Assembly: GCA_943325355.2 (NCBI GenBank)
Contig: CALPPA020000115.1
Coordinates: 1 to 6,023 of the forward strand
DNA length: 6,023 nt
Direction of reading: 5' to 3'
Origin: Klebsiella pneumoniae
GTDB taxonomy: Bacteria; Bacteroidota; Bacteroidia; Flavobacteriales; Flavobacteriaceae
Each line of letters starts with the position of its first letter. The first letter of the stretch is position 1. Shown here piece by piece: positions 1-5,668 of the stretch. The translations under genes and the position numbers were made by a program. The notes under the pieces are model-generated. The model was not told the origin of the DNA. It saw only the letters and a program-made list of their open reading frames with translations, and did not search any database.

Positions 1-20
1 AATAGCAGAAATCCTACGCT

Positions 21-75
21 GTCATTGCGAGGCACAAAGCAATCTGGCGTGGATTGTAGCGAATAGCGGGACGAG
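21..75. repeat. Degenerate REP-like extragenic repeat upstream of lysS
   Basis: The stretch begins with GTCATTGCGAGG and continues to AAGCAATC. This resembles the 'gtcattgcgagg...gaagcaatc' short extragenic repeats that I remember from Flavobacterium and other bacterial genomes. ATTGC at 24-28 can pair with GCAAT at 39-43, and CAATC at 40-44 can alternatively pair with GATTG at 52-56, so two mutually exclusive small hairpins are possible. The following bases, including GCGAATAGCGGGA at 59-71, also resemble flavobacterial intergenic repeat sequence. An 8-mer, GCAATCTG, occurs at 39-46 and again at 130-137. No open reading frame with coding character crosses it. The repeat assignment rests on recalled family resemblance and visible dyad symmetry; the element's edges are uncertain. 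Confidence 0.45.
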
Positions 76-148
76 TCGTGATGAAAAACCCAATATTTCT
101 GCTCCTAAAAAAACTGAAATCTGGCTTCGGCAATCTGTAATCTTTTGT

Positions 149-156
149 TATCTTTG
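149..156 (+). promoter_or_regulatory. lysS promoter, -7 box (TATCTTTG)
   Basis: TATCTTTG matches the Bacteroidetes primary sigma factor -7 consensus TAnnTTTG exactly and lies 21 bases before the lysS ATG. Transcription would then start around 160-165, leaving a leader of about 15 bases. No clear TTG -33 element is seen at the expected distance; TTCGG at 126-130 is the nearest weak candidate. The leader has no Shine-Dalgarno sequence, which is normal in this phylum. Confidence 0.6.
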
Positions 157-177
157 CAGACTTAAAATCAGCATACA

Positions 178-1887
178 ATGGCATTATCCGAACAAGAAAT
201 CCTTCGTAGAGAAGCACTCACAGAATTACGCAATTTGGGCATCGAGCCTTATCCTGCAGCCGAATTTATTACAACCGCCTATTCTAGCGAAATTCTCGCC
301 GATTTCGAGAAGTTTGAAGGAAAGGAAGTGGTTCTAGCCGGTCGTTTGATGGGGAAACGTATTATGGGAAAAGCCTCTTTTGCCGAGTTGAAAGATGCTG
401 AAGGTCGCATTCAAATCTATGTTTCGAGAGATGACATTTCGGATGATGAAGAGAAAACGATGTACAATGTGGTTTTCAAAAAACTATTAGATATTGGCGA
501 TTTTATTGGGGTTCGTGGTACAGTTTTTAAAACTCAGGTTGGCGAGATATCAGTTCATATTTATGGTTTGACAGTTTTGGCGAAAGCCTTGAAACCGCTT
601 CCCGTGGTCAAAATTGATGCTGACGGAAAAATACACGATGCCTTTGCTGATCCAGAACAAAGATACCGTCGTCGTTATGTAGATTTAACGGTGAACGACC
701 AAGTGAAAGAGACGTTTATCAAGAGAACAAAATTGTTTAATGCGATGCGTTCGTTCTTTAATGACAAAGGATATCTTGAGGTAGAAACCCCTGTTTTGCA
801 ACCAATTCCTGGTGGTGCTGCAGCGCGTCCGTTTACCACGCATCATAACTCATTAGACATTCCGCTTTATATGCGTATTGCCAATGAATTGTATTTAAAA
901 AGATTAATTGTAGGTGGTTTTGACGGTGTTTATGAATTTTCGAAAAACTTCCGTAACGAAGGAATGGACCGCACGCACAACCCGGAGTTTACCGCGATGG
1001 AAATATATGTAGCCTACAAAGACTACAATTGGATGATGAAATTTACCGAAAATTTATTGGAACATTGCGCTATTGGCGTAAATGGAACTAGTGAAGCCAC
1101 TTTTGGTGAACACCAAATAAACTTCAAAGCTCCGTATGCAAGAGTTACGATGACGGATTCTATCAAACATTTTACTGGTTTTGATATTTCTGGAAAGTCC
1201 GAAAGCGAACTTTTTGATGCTGCAAGAGGAATGGGAATTGATGTTGATGCCACAATGGGAAAAGGAAAATTAATTGATGAAATTTTTGGAGCTAAATGTG
1301 AAGGAAATTATATTCAACCGACCTTCATCACCGATTATCCAAAGGAAATGTCGCCTTTGTGCAAACAACACCGTGACAATCCTGAATTGACGGAACGGTT
1401 TGAATTGATGGTTTGTGGTAAAGAAGTGGCGAATGCTTATTCTGAATTGAATGACCCAATTGACCAAAGAGAACGTTTTGAAGACCAAATGCGTCTAGCC
1501 GAAAAAGGTGATGATGAAGCGACTGGAACTATTGACGAAGATTTCTTGAGAGCATTAGAATATGGAATGCCGCCAACGTCTGGTTTAGGAATTGGGATGG
1601 ATCGTTTGATGATGTACTTGACAAACAACTCCTCAATTCAAGAAGTATTGTTTTTTCCGCAAATGCGACCAGAGAAAAAACAAGTTCAAATTGAGTTGGA
1701 AGACGAGGAGAAATTAATATTGGCACTTTTGCAAACCAATGAAAACAAAATGGATTTGGGTGTATTGAAAATCAAATCGGAATTGAGTGGCAAGAAATGG
1801 GATGCCGCGATGAAAGGTTTGGCAAAACACGGATTGGTAAAAGTGAGTTTGGTTGGAGAAAGTAAAATTGTTGAAATAGTGGGGTAA
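178..1887 (+). CDS. lysS: Lysine--tRNA ligase, class II (LysRS), complete
   Basis: The protein attaches lysine to tRNA-Lys in the cytoplasm, using ATP to form lysyl-adenylate. It has 569 residues. An OB-fold anticodon-binding domain covers about residues 50-145. The RYRRRYVDL segment at 162-170 opens the class II catalytic core. Motif 1 lies around 198-215 (GYLEVETPVLQPIPGG), motif 2 is FRNEG...HNPEFT at 258-272 with R259 and E261, and motif 3 is GLGIGMDRL at 469-477 with R476. The core ends at FFPQMRP (492-498), where the E. coli enzyme nearly stops. The remaining 70 residues form an extra C-terminal extension, known from Bacteroidetes LysRS, that looks like a small helix-turn-helix or winged-helix fold. 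The ATG at 178 follows the TATCTTTG box at a typical distance and gives the expected N-terminus. The gene appears intact and monocistronic. A diverged copy of its last 18 codons lies about 1 kb downstream. Confidence 0.97.
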   Translation: MALSEQEILRREALTELRNLGIEPYPAAEFITTAYSSEILADFEKFEGKEVVLAGRLMGKRIMGKASFAELKDAEGRIQIYVSRDDISDDEEKTMYNVVFKKLLDIGDFIGVRGTVFKTQVGEISVHIYGLTVLAKALKPLPVVKIDADGKIHDAFADPEQRYRRRYVDLTVNDQVKETFIKRTKLFNAMRSFFNDKGYLEVETPVLQPIPGGAAARPFTTHHNSLDIPLYMRIANELYLKRLIVGGFDGVYEFSKNFRNEGMDRTHNPEFTAMEIYVAYKDYNWMMKFTENLLEHCAIGVNGTSEATFGEHQINFKAPYARVTMTDSIKHFTGFDISGKSESELFDAARGMGIDVDATMGKGKLIDEIFGAKCEGNYIQPTFITDYPKEMSPLCKQHRDNPELTERFELMVCGKEVANAYSELNDPIDQRERFEDQMRLAEKGDDEATGTIDEDFLRALEYGMPPTSGLGIGMDRLMMYLTNNSSIQEVLFFPQMRPEKKQVQIELEDEEKLILALLQTNENKMDLGVLKIKSELSGKKWDAAMKGLAKHGLVKVSLVGESKIVEIVG

Positions 1888-1897
1888 TCTATTTACC

Positions 1898-1930
1898 AAA
1901 CCCTACAGGTTTTCAAAACCTGTAGGGTTT
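1898..1930. repeat. 33-bp perfect extragenic palindrome
   Basis: A 16-base arm, AAACCCTACAGGTTTT (1898-1913), is followed by a single C and then its exact reverse complement (1915-1930). It starts 11 bases after the lysS stop codon. As RNA it would fold into a strong hairpin, with the innermost bases opening as the loop, but no run of T follows, so it is not a classical terminator by itself. It could protect the lysS mRNA 3' end or help termination together with the next hairpin. I recall very similar ACCTGTAGGGTTT palindromes scattered between genes in Flavobacterium, so it is probably a member of a multi-copy family. Confidence 0.8.
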
Positions 1931-1939
1931 AAGATATAT

Positions 1940-1973
1940 AAAAAAGGAGTTTCAAATTTGAAGCTCTTTTTTT
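1940..1973 (+). terminator. Two-way intrinsic terminator after lysS
   Basis: The arm at 1940-1956 pairs with 1957-1973 over 17 positions, including two G-U wobbles; the innermost pairs must open to form the loop. On the plus strand it ends in seven T (1967-1973), so it should stop lysS transcription. Read on the minus strand it ends in a run of T after CTCC, so it could also end a transcript from the small minus-strand gene at 2073-2261. Confidence 0.8.
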
Positions 1974-2072
1974 ATTCCTATCAGTAGTACTGCACCTAAA
2001 TTTTTAGTCCATCACAGTTTTTAGGATCGATTAGTCACTTGCATGGTGTGCAATCTACCGAATTAGGAATCA

Positions 2073-2261
2073 CTAGAACAACGATTTTTTAGCAAGATAA
2101 GTGTAAATCTCCAATAGTACCAGAATGGGCATAACCAAAGGGAACAGTGAAAATGCAATAAATAGTTCGACGTCCCAGCCGTCACCATTATTTGCTTTTT
2201 TATTGGCGATTTCAAATGATACGATATATGTAATTACGAGGTATAAGTTTATAAATAACAT
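2073..2261 (-). CDS. Small hypothetical membrane protein, 62 residues
   Basis: I do not recognise a family. The predicted protein has two hydrophobic stretches, about residues 2-18 (FINLYLVITYIVSF and neighbours) and 34-56 (FIAFSLFPLVMPILVLLEIY and neighbours). They are separated by a short polar loop, NKKANNGDGWD (20-30), and followed by a basic end, AKKSLF, which would suit a two-pass inner-membrane protein. In favour of it being real are its varied, gene-like codon choice, the ATG start, and the downstream two-way terminator facing it. Against it are its small size, the lack of a clear TAnnTTTG box upstream, and the 68-codon ORF overlapping it on the opposite strand (2125-2331), which looks less protein-like. 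It could also be the remnant of a longer gene. No function can be assigned. Confidence 0.5.
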   Translation of the reverse strand: MLFINLYLVITYIVSFEIANKKANNGDGWDVELFIAFSLFPLVMPILVLLEIYTYLAKKSLF

Positions 2262-2308
2262 TAGTGTTGTCTTTTTTGTAGGTTTGGGTTGTTTGATTCC
2301 CGTTTGTT

Positions 2309-2325
2309 GCGAAGGGAGACTTCGC
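2309..2325. repeat. Short hairpin GCGAAG-N5-CTTCGC
   Basis: GCGAAG (2309-2314) and CTTCGC (2320-2325) are perfect reverse complements around the 5-base loop GGAGA. The stem is GC-rich within an AT-rich spacer and lies about 50 bases upstream of the start codon of the small minus-strand gene. There is no T run on either side, so it is not a terminator. It could be part of another dispersed extragenic repeat or a leader structure of the minus-strand gene; neither can be decided from the sequence alone. Confidence 0.4.
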
Positions 2326-2355
2326 TACTAGGGAGATCGATTATTTTCATATTTA

Positions 2356-2541
2356 TTACAATTTGGTTTCTTCTTTAATTTTGGTAAAACTGTACTGACT
2401 GATGGTCAAATTCTTTTGTTGTACTTTTCCTGTTTTGGGAAGCACAAAATCCTTTAGACCAAGCGGTTTTAAAACCTCTTTTACAGATTCTAATTTTTTT
2501 GTTATCAAATTTGCAGATTTCCAATGGCATTTTATCAACAA
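2356..2541 (-). CDS. Doubtful small ORF, 61 codons, TTG start
   Basis: This reading frame starts at one of two adjacent TTG codons directly after an in-frame TAA and has no ATG, no recognisable promoter and no ribosome binding site. The product is basic and soluble (segments such as KEVLKPLGLKDFVLPKTG and NLTISQYSFTKIKEE), and its codon choice looks fairly natural, so it may be a fragment of a decayed gene rather than a working one. I recognise no family. A 12-bp inverted repeat straddles its start region. It may equally be chance. Confidence 0.25.
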   Translation of the reverse strand: MLIKCHWKSANLITKKLESVKEVLKPLGLKDFVLPKTGKVQQKNLTISQYSFTKIKEETKL

Positions 2542-2559
2542 TTAAGTAATCTGCAAATT
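2508..2559. repeat. 12-bp perfect inverted repeat with 28-base spacer
   Basis: AATTTGCAGATT (2508-2519) recurs as its exact reverse complement AATCTGCAAATT (2548-2559). A 12-bp perfect match at this distance is more than chance would usually give, even in AT-rich DNA. It could form a stem in DNA or RNA, be a pair of protein-binding half-sites, or be the leftover of a mobile sequence. It lies inside the segment flanked by lysS and the lysS tail copy. Confidence 0.55.
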
Positions 2560-2831
2560 ATAAAAAACCAGAATTTTGTTTCAGTCCATTAACAGACCTG
2601 AATTCTAATCGCAATTCAAATGTAATTTAAAAAACAATAGGTTTGACAAAAATATACGATAAAATGCTTAAAATAACTGCTTAAATACATAAATAATATT
2701 TTTATGTAATTATAATACTACAAAAAACCATTGAATACATTCACTTTTTTTGCTTCAAAAAATTTCACGACTAACAAAAAAAATTAAAATTATAAGCACT
2801 TTGTCTTTGTCGGATTGCAATATTAGATCTT

Positions 2832-2888
2832 GGATTAACAAAAGTGAGTTTGGTTGGCGAAAGTAAAATTGAAGAAATAGCAGGGTAA
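2832..2888 (+). pseudogene. Displaced copy of the lysS 3' end (last 18 codons)
   Basis: These 57 bases align without gaps to lysS 1831-1887, with 49 identities. The reading frame is kept through the TAA stop: GLTKVSLVGESKIEEIAG against GLVKVSLVGESKIVEIVG, 15 of 18 residues identical. The similarity ends abruptly at about 2831 on the left and right after the stop codon on the right. The frame is open for only about 12 more codons upstream (from 2796) and has no ATG, so this is a fragment, not a gene. A terminator follows at 2913-2943, as expected if this was once the real end of a lysS gene. The sequence differences show it is not a recent exact duplication. Confidence 0.85.
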
Positions 2889-2912
2889 ATTTTTGTCCTG
2901 ATAATAAGAAAC

Positions 2913-2943
2913 AAGCCGTCTCATAACAAGAGAAGGTTTTTTT
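2913..2943 (+). terminator. Intrinsic terminator after the lysS tail copy
   Basis: AAGCCGTCTC (2913-2922) pairs with GAGAAGGTTT (2930-2939) across a 7-base loop, with one G-A mismatch and one G-U wobble. Seven T follow the GC part (2937-2943). It begins 25 bases after the stop codon of the lysS fragment, so it is plausibly the terminator of the lysS gene that originally ended there. Confidence 0.6.
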
Positions 2944-3062
2944 ATGGTTTAATTCGCCCGTTTGATTTTCACTTATTAATAGAATAAAATCGGATGAAAT
3001 AAATATTTCTTAATATTTTCTACTATTTATTATGTTTTTTAGGTCATTATAAAGTTAATAAG

Positions 3063-3070
3063 TATTTTTG
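3063..3070 (+). promoter_or_regulatory. Carboxypeptidase gene promoter, -7 box (TATTTTTG)
   Basis: TATTTTTG matches the Bacteroidetes -7 consensus TAnnTTTG and lies 25 bases before the ATG at 3096. The leader would be about 20 bases. A convincing TTG -33 element is not visible; the T-rich stretch ending near 3040 is the only candidate. No Shine-Dalgarno sequence precedes the ATG. Confidence 0.55.
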
Positions 3071-3095
3071 GCACATACCTAACTCAAACTCCATT

Positions 3096-5603
3096 ATGAA
3101 AAAATATTGCTACACGTTACTGTTTTTAGTATCCTTACTTAATACCATTACTGCACAACTTAAAAGCCCTTCGGATTTTATTCCAAATTATGGTAAGCAA
3201 ATCACCTATTATCATCAAGTTGAAAACTATTTCAATTATTTAGTTGGAGAATCCCAACTCATAAAGAAGCAAAAATATGGCGTAACTAATGAGCAAAGAG
3301 ATCTGAATTTATTTTTCATTTCGACTCCTGAGAACTTAGCCAACTTGGAACAAATTAGAAATAACAATCTCGCCGCTATTGGAATGTCAAATTCTAAAAC
3401 AGCAACTGTTGAGGACAAAGTAATTGTTTGGATTAGCTTCAATGTCCACGGCAATGAATTTGCTGGTACGGAAAGCGCTTTGACTGTAGCTTATGAACTA
3501 TTGAACCCAACAAATGAAGCTACAAAGGCTTGGTTAAAAAACACCATCGTTATTCTCGATCCTTGTATCAATCCTGATGGATATTCCCGATACGGTAATT
3601 GGTTGCGTGAAATTTCAGGCAAAAAAACACATCCCGGATTGTATGATAGAGAGCATATGGAGGTATGGCCTGGCGGAAGATACAACCACTATATTTTTGA
3701 TTTGAACAGAGATTGGGCTTGGCAAACACAAGCTGAAACGCAGCAGCGTATTGCAATGTACTATCAATGGATGCCTCAAGTGCATACAGATGTTCACGAA
3801 ATGAGTTACAATTCACCTTATTTTTTCCCTCCATCTGCTGAGCCTTTACACGAGTTTATCGAGCAATATCAAAAAGATTTTCATACTACATTAGGGAAAA
3901 ATATTTCGGCAAAATTTGACAAACAAAACTGGATGTACAATACTCGCGAAAGATTTGATTTGTTTTATCCAAGTTATGGCGACACTTATCCTACTTACAA
4001 TGGCGCAGTTGGAATGACATTGGAACAAGGAGGAATCGGAGCAGGTAGAGAAATTACTATGGAAAATGGAGCAAATCTAACCATAAAAGACCGCTTGAAT
4101 CATCACGCAACAGCAGTATTAACCATTGTTGAAAGTGCTTCATCACAAAAAGAAGCGCTAGTAAAAGGATTTAGAGATTTTAACAATAATGCACGTAAAA
4201 AAGTTAAAGGAACATACAAAACCTATGTAATGAAAAGCAATCCAAAATTGGAACAAATGGCAGTATTATTAAAGAAAAACAATATTGAATTTGCTTATGC
4301 TGATGCTTCCGCCAATGAAACTGGTTTTCATTATCAAACTAAAAAGAATGAAGGTTTCAAGATAGAACCCAACGATTTAATTGTAAAAGTGGATCAGCCA
4401 AGAGCTGTCTTGTCACAAATTCTTTTCGAACCCAATCAAAAATTGAACGACAGTTTATCCTACGACATTACCGCTTGGGCATTGCCTTTAGCGTATGGTG
4501 TAGAAGGTTATGCAGTAAAAAACAGTATCGAAATAAAAACAAAAGCAACCATTGAAGTGCTAGCAAAAAAGATTCCTGATGCGGTTTATGCTTTTCATAT
4601 TCCTTGGAATAACAGAACCTCAGCACAAATCCTTTCATTATTACATCAAGTAGGAATCAAAGTAAGATCAGCAATGAAAAAAGCCGTTTTTGGTGATATT
4701 ACTATTCAACCAGGAGGTTTAATTGTTAGTAAAGCTGATAATCCGAAAGTGGTCGATTTTGAAAAAACAGTGAGCGAAATTGTCAAAATAAAATCAGATT
4801 TTAATTTTATAGCTACGGGATTTTCTTCCAATTCAAAAGATTTAGGCGGAGAAAATTTTGTCCTTCTTAAAGCTCCAAAAGTACTACTATTGTCTGGAAA
4901 AGGAGTGGGTTCTACGGAATTTGGCGCTACTTGGTTTTATTTAGATGAAACTATCAATTATCCAGTAAGTATTGTAGAGATTGTTAATTTTAGTCGAGTT
5001 AAATTATACAATTACAACACATTGATTCTAGCTGATGGTTATTACAATTTTACAGAAGAGCAAAAAAAACATATTGATGCTTGGATTTTAAATGGAGGAA
5101 AAGTCATAGCAATGAACGCAGCCACATCACTATTTGAAGACAGAGAAGGATATGCTTTAAGTCCATTTGCCAGTAAAGAAGACAAAGAAAAATCAGAGAA
5201 AGACGAAAAAGAATTGGAATTAAAAAAACGTTTCCTTGATTTTGAAGGCGAAGAGCGAAGAGCTATTTCGGGTTCAATTCCTGGAGCTATTATGGAAAAC
5301 AAATTAGACACTACTTACCCAATGTCATTTGGTTTAGGCAAATCCTATTACAGTCTGAAAACCAATGAAAAATGCTATCCTTTATTGAAAAAAGCGATCA
5401 ATGTAGCTTATATCCCAAAAGAGTATCAAAGCTATGGTTTTGTAGGTAATGATATGAAGAAAAAACTAACCGAAACCGTAAGTTTTGCGGTGGACAAAAA
5501 GGGAGAAGGTTCTGTAATTTATATGGTTGACAATCCATTATTTAGAGGTTTTTGGGAAAACGGAATTTTAATATTTAGCAATGCTTTGTTCTTGGTGAAT
5601 TAA
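3096..5603 (+). CDS. Secreted M14-family zinc carboxypeptidase, complete
   Basis: This is a predicted zinc metallopeptidase that hydrolyses peptides outside the inner membrane; the substrate is unknown. Residues 1-20 form a signal peptide (lysines at 2-3, a hydrophobic core, probable cleavage at ITA-Q). The M14 domain covers about residues 35-345. The zinc ligands are H118 and E121 in HGNE and H234 in TDVHEM. N204-R205 in FDLNRDW match the substrate-binding Asn-Arg pair of carboxypeptidases, and E310 in MTLEQGG is the likely catalytic glutamate. All key positions are present. After a linker, residues about 594-680 (KVLLLSGKG, YNTLILADGYY, GGKVIAMN) look like a class I glutamine amidotransferase-like Rossmann fold, which is known in some large bacterial M14 proteins; it is probably structural. 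A highly charged segment at 692-712 is rich in Lys and Glu. There is no type IX secretion C-terminal signal, so a periplasmic location is likely. The ATG gives a proper signal peptide directly. Confidence 0.9.
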   Translation: MKKYCYTLLFLVSLLNTITAQLKSPSDFIPNYGKQITYYHQVENYFNYLVGESQLIKKQKYGVTNEQRDLNLFFISTPENLANLEQIRNNNLAAIGMSNSKTATVEDKVIVWISFNVHGNEFAGTESALTVAYELLNPTNEATKAWLKNTIVILDPCINPDGYSRYGNWLREISGKKTHPGLYDREHMEVWPGGRYNHYIFDLNRDWAWQTQAETQQRIAMYYQWMPQVHTDVHEMSYNSPYFFPPSAEPLHEFIEQYQKDFHTTLGKNISAKFDKQNWMYNTRERFDLFYPSYGDTYPTYNGAVGMTLEQGGIGAGREITMENGANLTIKDRLNHHATAVLTIVESASSQKEALVKGFRDFNNNARKKVKGTYKTYVMKSNPKLEQMAVLLKKNNIEFAYADASANETGFHYQTKKNEGFKIEPNDLIVKVDQPRAVLSQILFEPNQKLNDSLSYDITAWALPLAYGVEGYAVKNSIEIKTKATIEVLAKKIPDAVYAFHIPWNNRTSAQILSLLHQVGIKVRSAMKKAVFGDITIQPGGLIVSKADNPKVVDFEKTVSEIVKIKSDFNFIATGFSSNSKDLGGENFVLLKAPKVLLLSGKGVGSTEFGATWFYLDETINYPVSIVEIVNFSRVKLYNYNTLILADGYYNFTEEQKKHIDAWILNGGKVIAMNAATSLFEDREGYALSPFASKEDKEKSEKDEKELELKKRFLDFEGEERRAISGSIPGAIMENKLDTTYPMSFGLGKSYYSLKTNEKCYPLLKKAINVAYIPKEYQSYGFVGNDMKKKLTETVSFAVDKKGEGSVIYMVDNPLFRGFWENGILIFSNALFLVN

Positions 5604-5621
5604 AATTTTTAAAACGTTGAC

Positions 5622-5668
5622 TTAAACAAAAACAGGAGTTTCAAATAGAAATTCCTGTTTTTGTTTAA
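5622..5668. terminator. Two-way terminator between convergent genes
   Basis: The arm at 5622-5642 pairs with 5648-5668 over 21 positions, with a single G-U wobble and a 5-base loop, AAATA. The outer stem is A-rich on the left and T-rich on the right, so each strand ends in a T-rich run and either convergent transcript can stop here. The right arm covers the stop codon (5665-5667) of the minus-strand gene, so that gene's coding end is part of the hairpin. The left arm shares the 13-mer AGGAGTTTCAAAT with the terminator after lysS. Confidence 0.85.

Larger units (their letters stand above)
1888..3095. other. Long spacer between lysS and the carboxypeptidase gene
   Basis: This 1.2-kb stretch has no large gene. 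From left to right it holds a 33-bp palindrome, a two-way terminator, a probable small membrane-protein gene on the minus strand, a short GCGAAG/CTTCGC hairpin, a doubtful 61-codon minus-strand ORF, a 12-bp inverted repeat, about 270 bases of very AT-rich sequence (2560-2831) in which I see nothing, the lysS tail copy with its terminator, another AT-rich stretch, and the promoter of the downstream gene. It resembles a small inserted or decayed accessory segment more than a normal spacer, but no recombinase gene is present. Confidence 0.6.

Noticed and set aside
14..217. 67-codon minus-strand ORF across the lysS promoter
   Set aside because: It overlaps the REP-like repeat, the promoter and the lysS start, and its product resembles no protein I know; it is best explained as chance.
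2125..2331. 68-codon ORF on the plus strand overlapping the small membrane-protein gene
   Set aside because: Its product has less coherent composition, it has no promoter box, and it runs through the GCGAAG hairpin. The opposite strand gives a cleaner protein with a matching terminator.
2025..2343. Direct repeat GATCGATTA at 2025-2033 and 2335-2343, flanking the small membrane gene
   Set aside because: A 9-base repeat is expected by chance in a spacer of this size, and no other boundary signal accompanies it.
2640..2800. AT-rich stretch considered as an origin or a promoter cluster
   Set aside because: No iterons, DnaA-box clusters or clear TAnnTTTG boxes leading to a gene were seen; low G+C alone is usual for flavobacterial spacers.
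3236..3834. Several minus-strand ORFs of 60-88 codons inside the carboxypeptidase gene
   Set aside because: They are antisense to a gene with intact catalytic motifs and a signal peptide and have no independent support.
5042..5311. 89-codon minus-strand ORF rich in Ser and Phe
   Set aside because: It is the antisense of the Lys/Glu-rich coding stretch, whose AAA/GAA codons read as TTT/TTC on the other strand.
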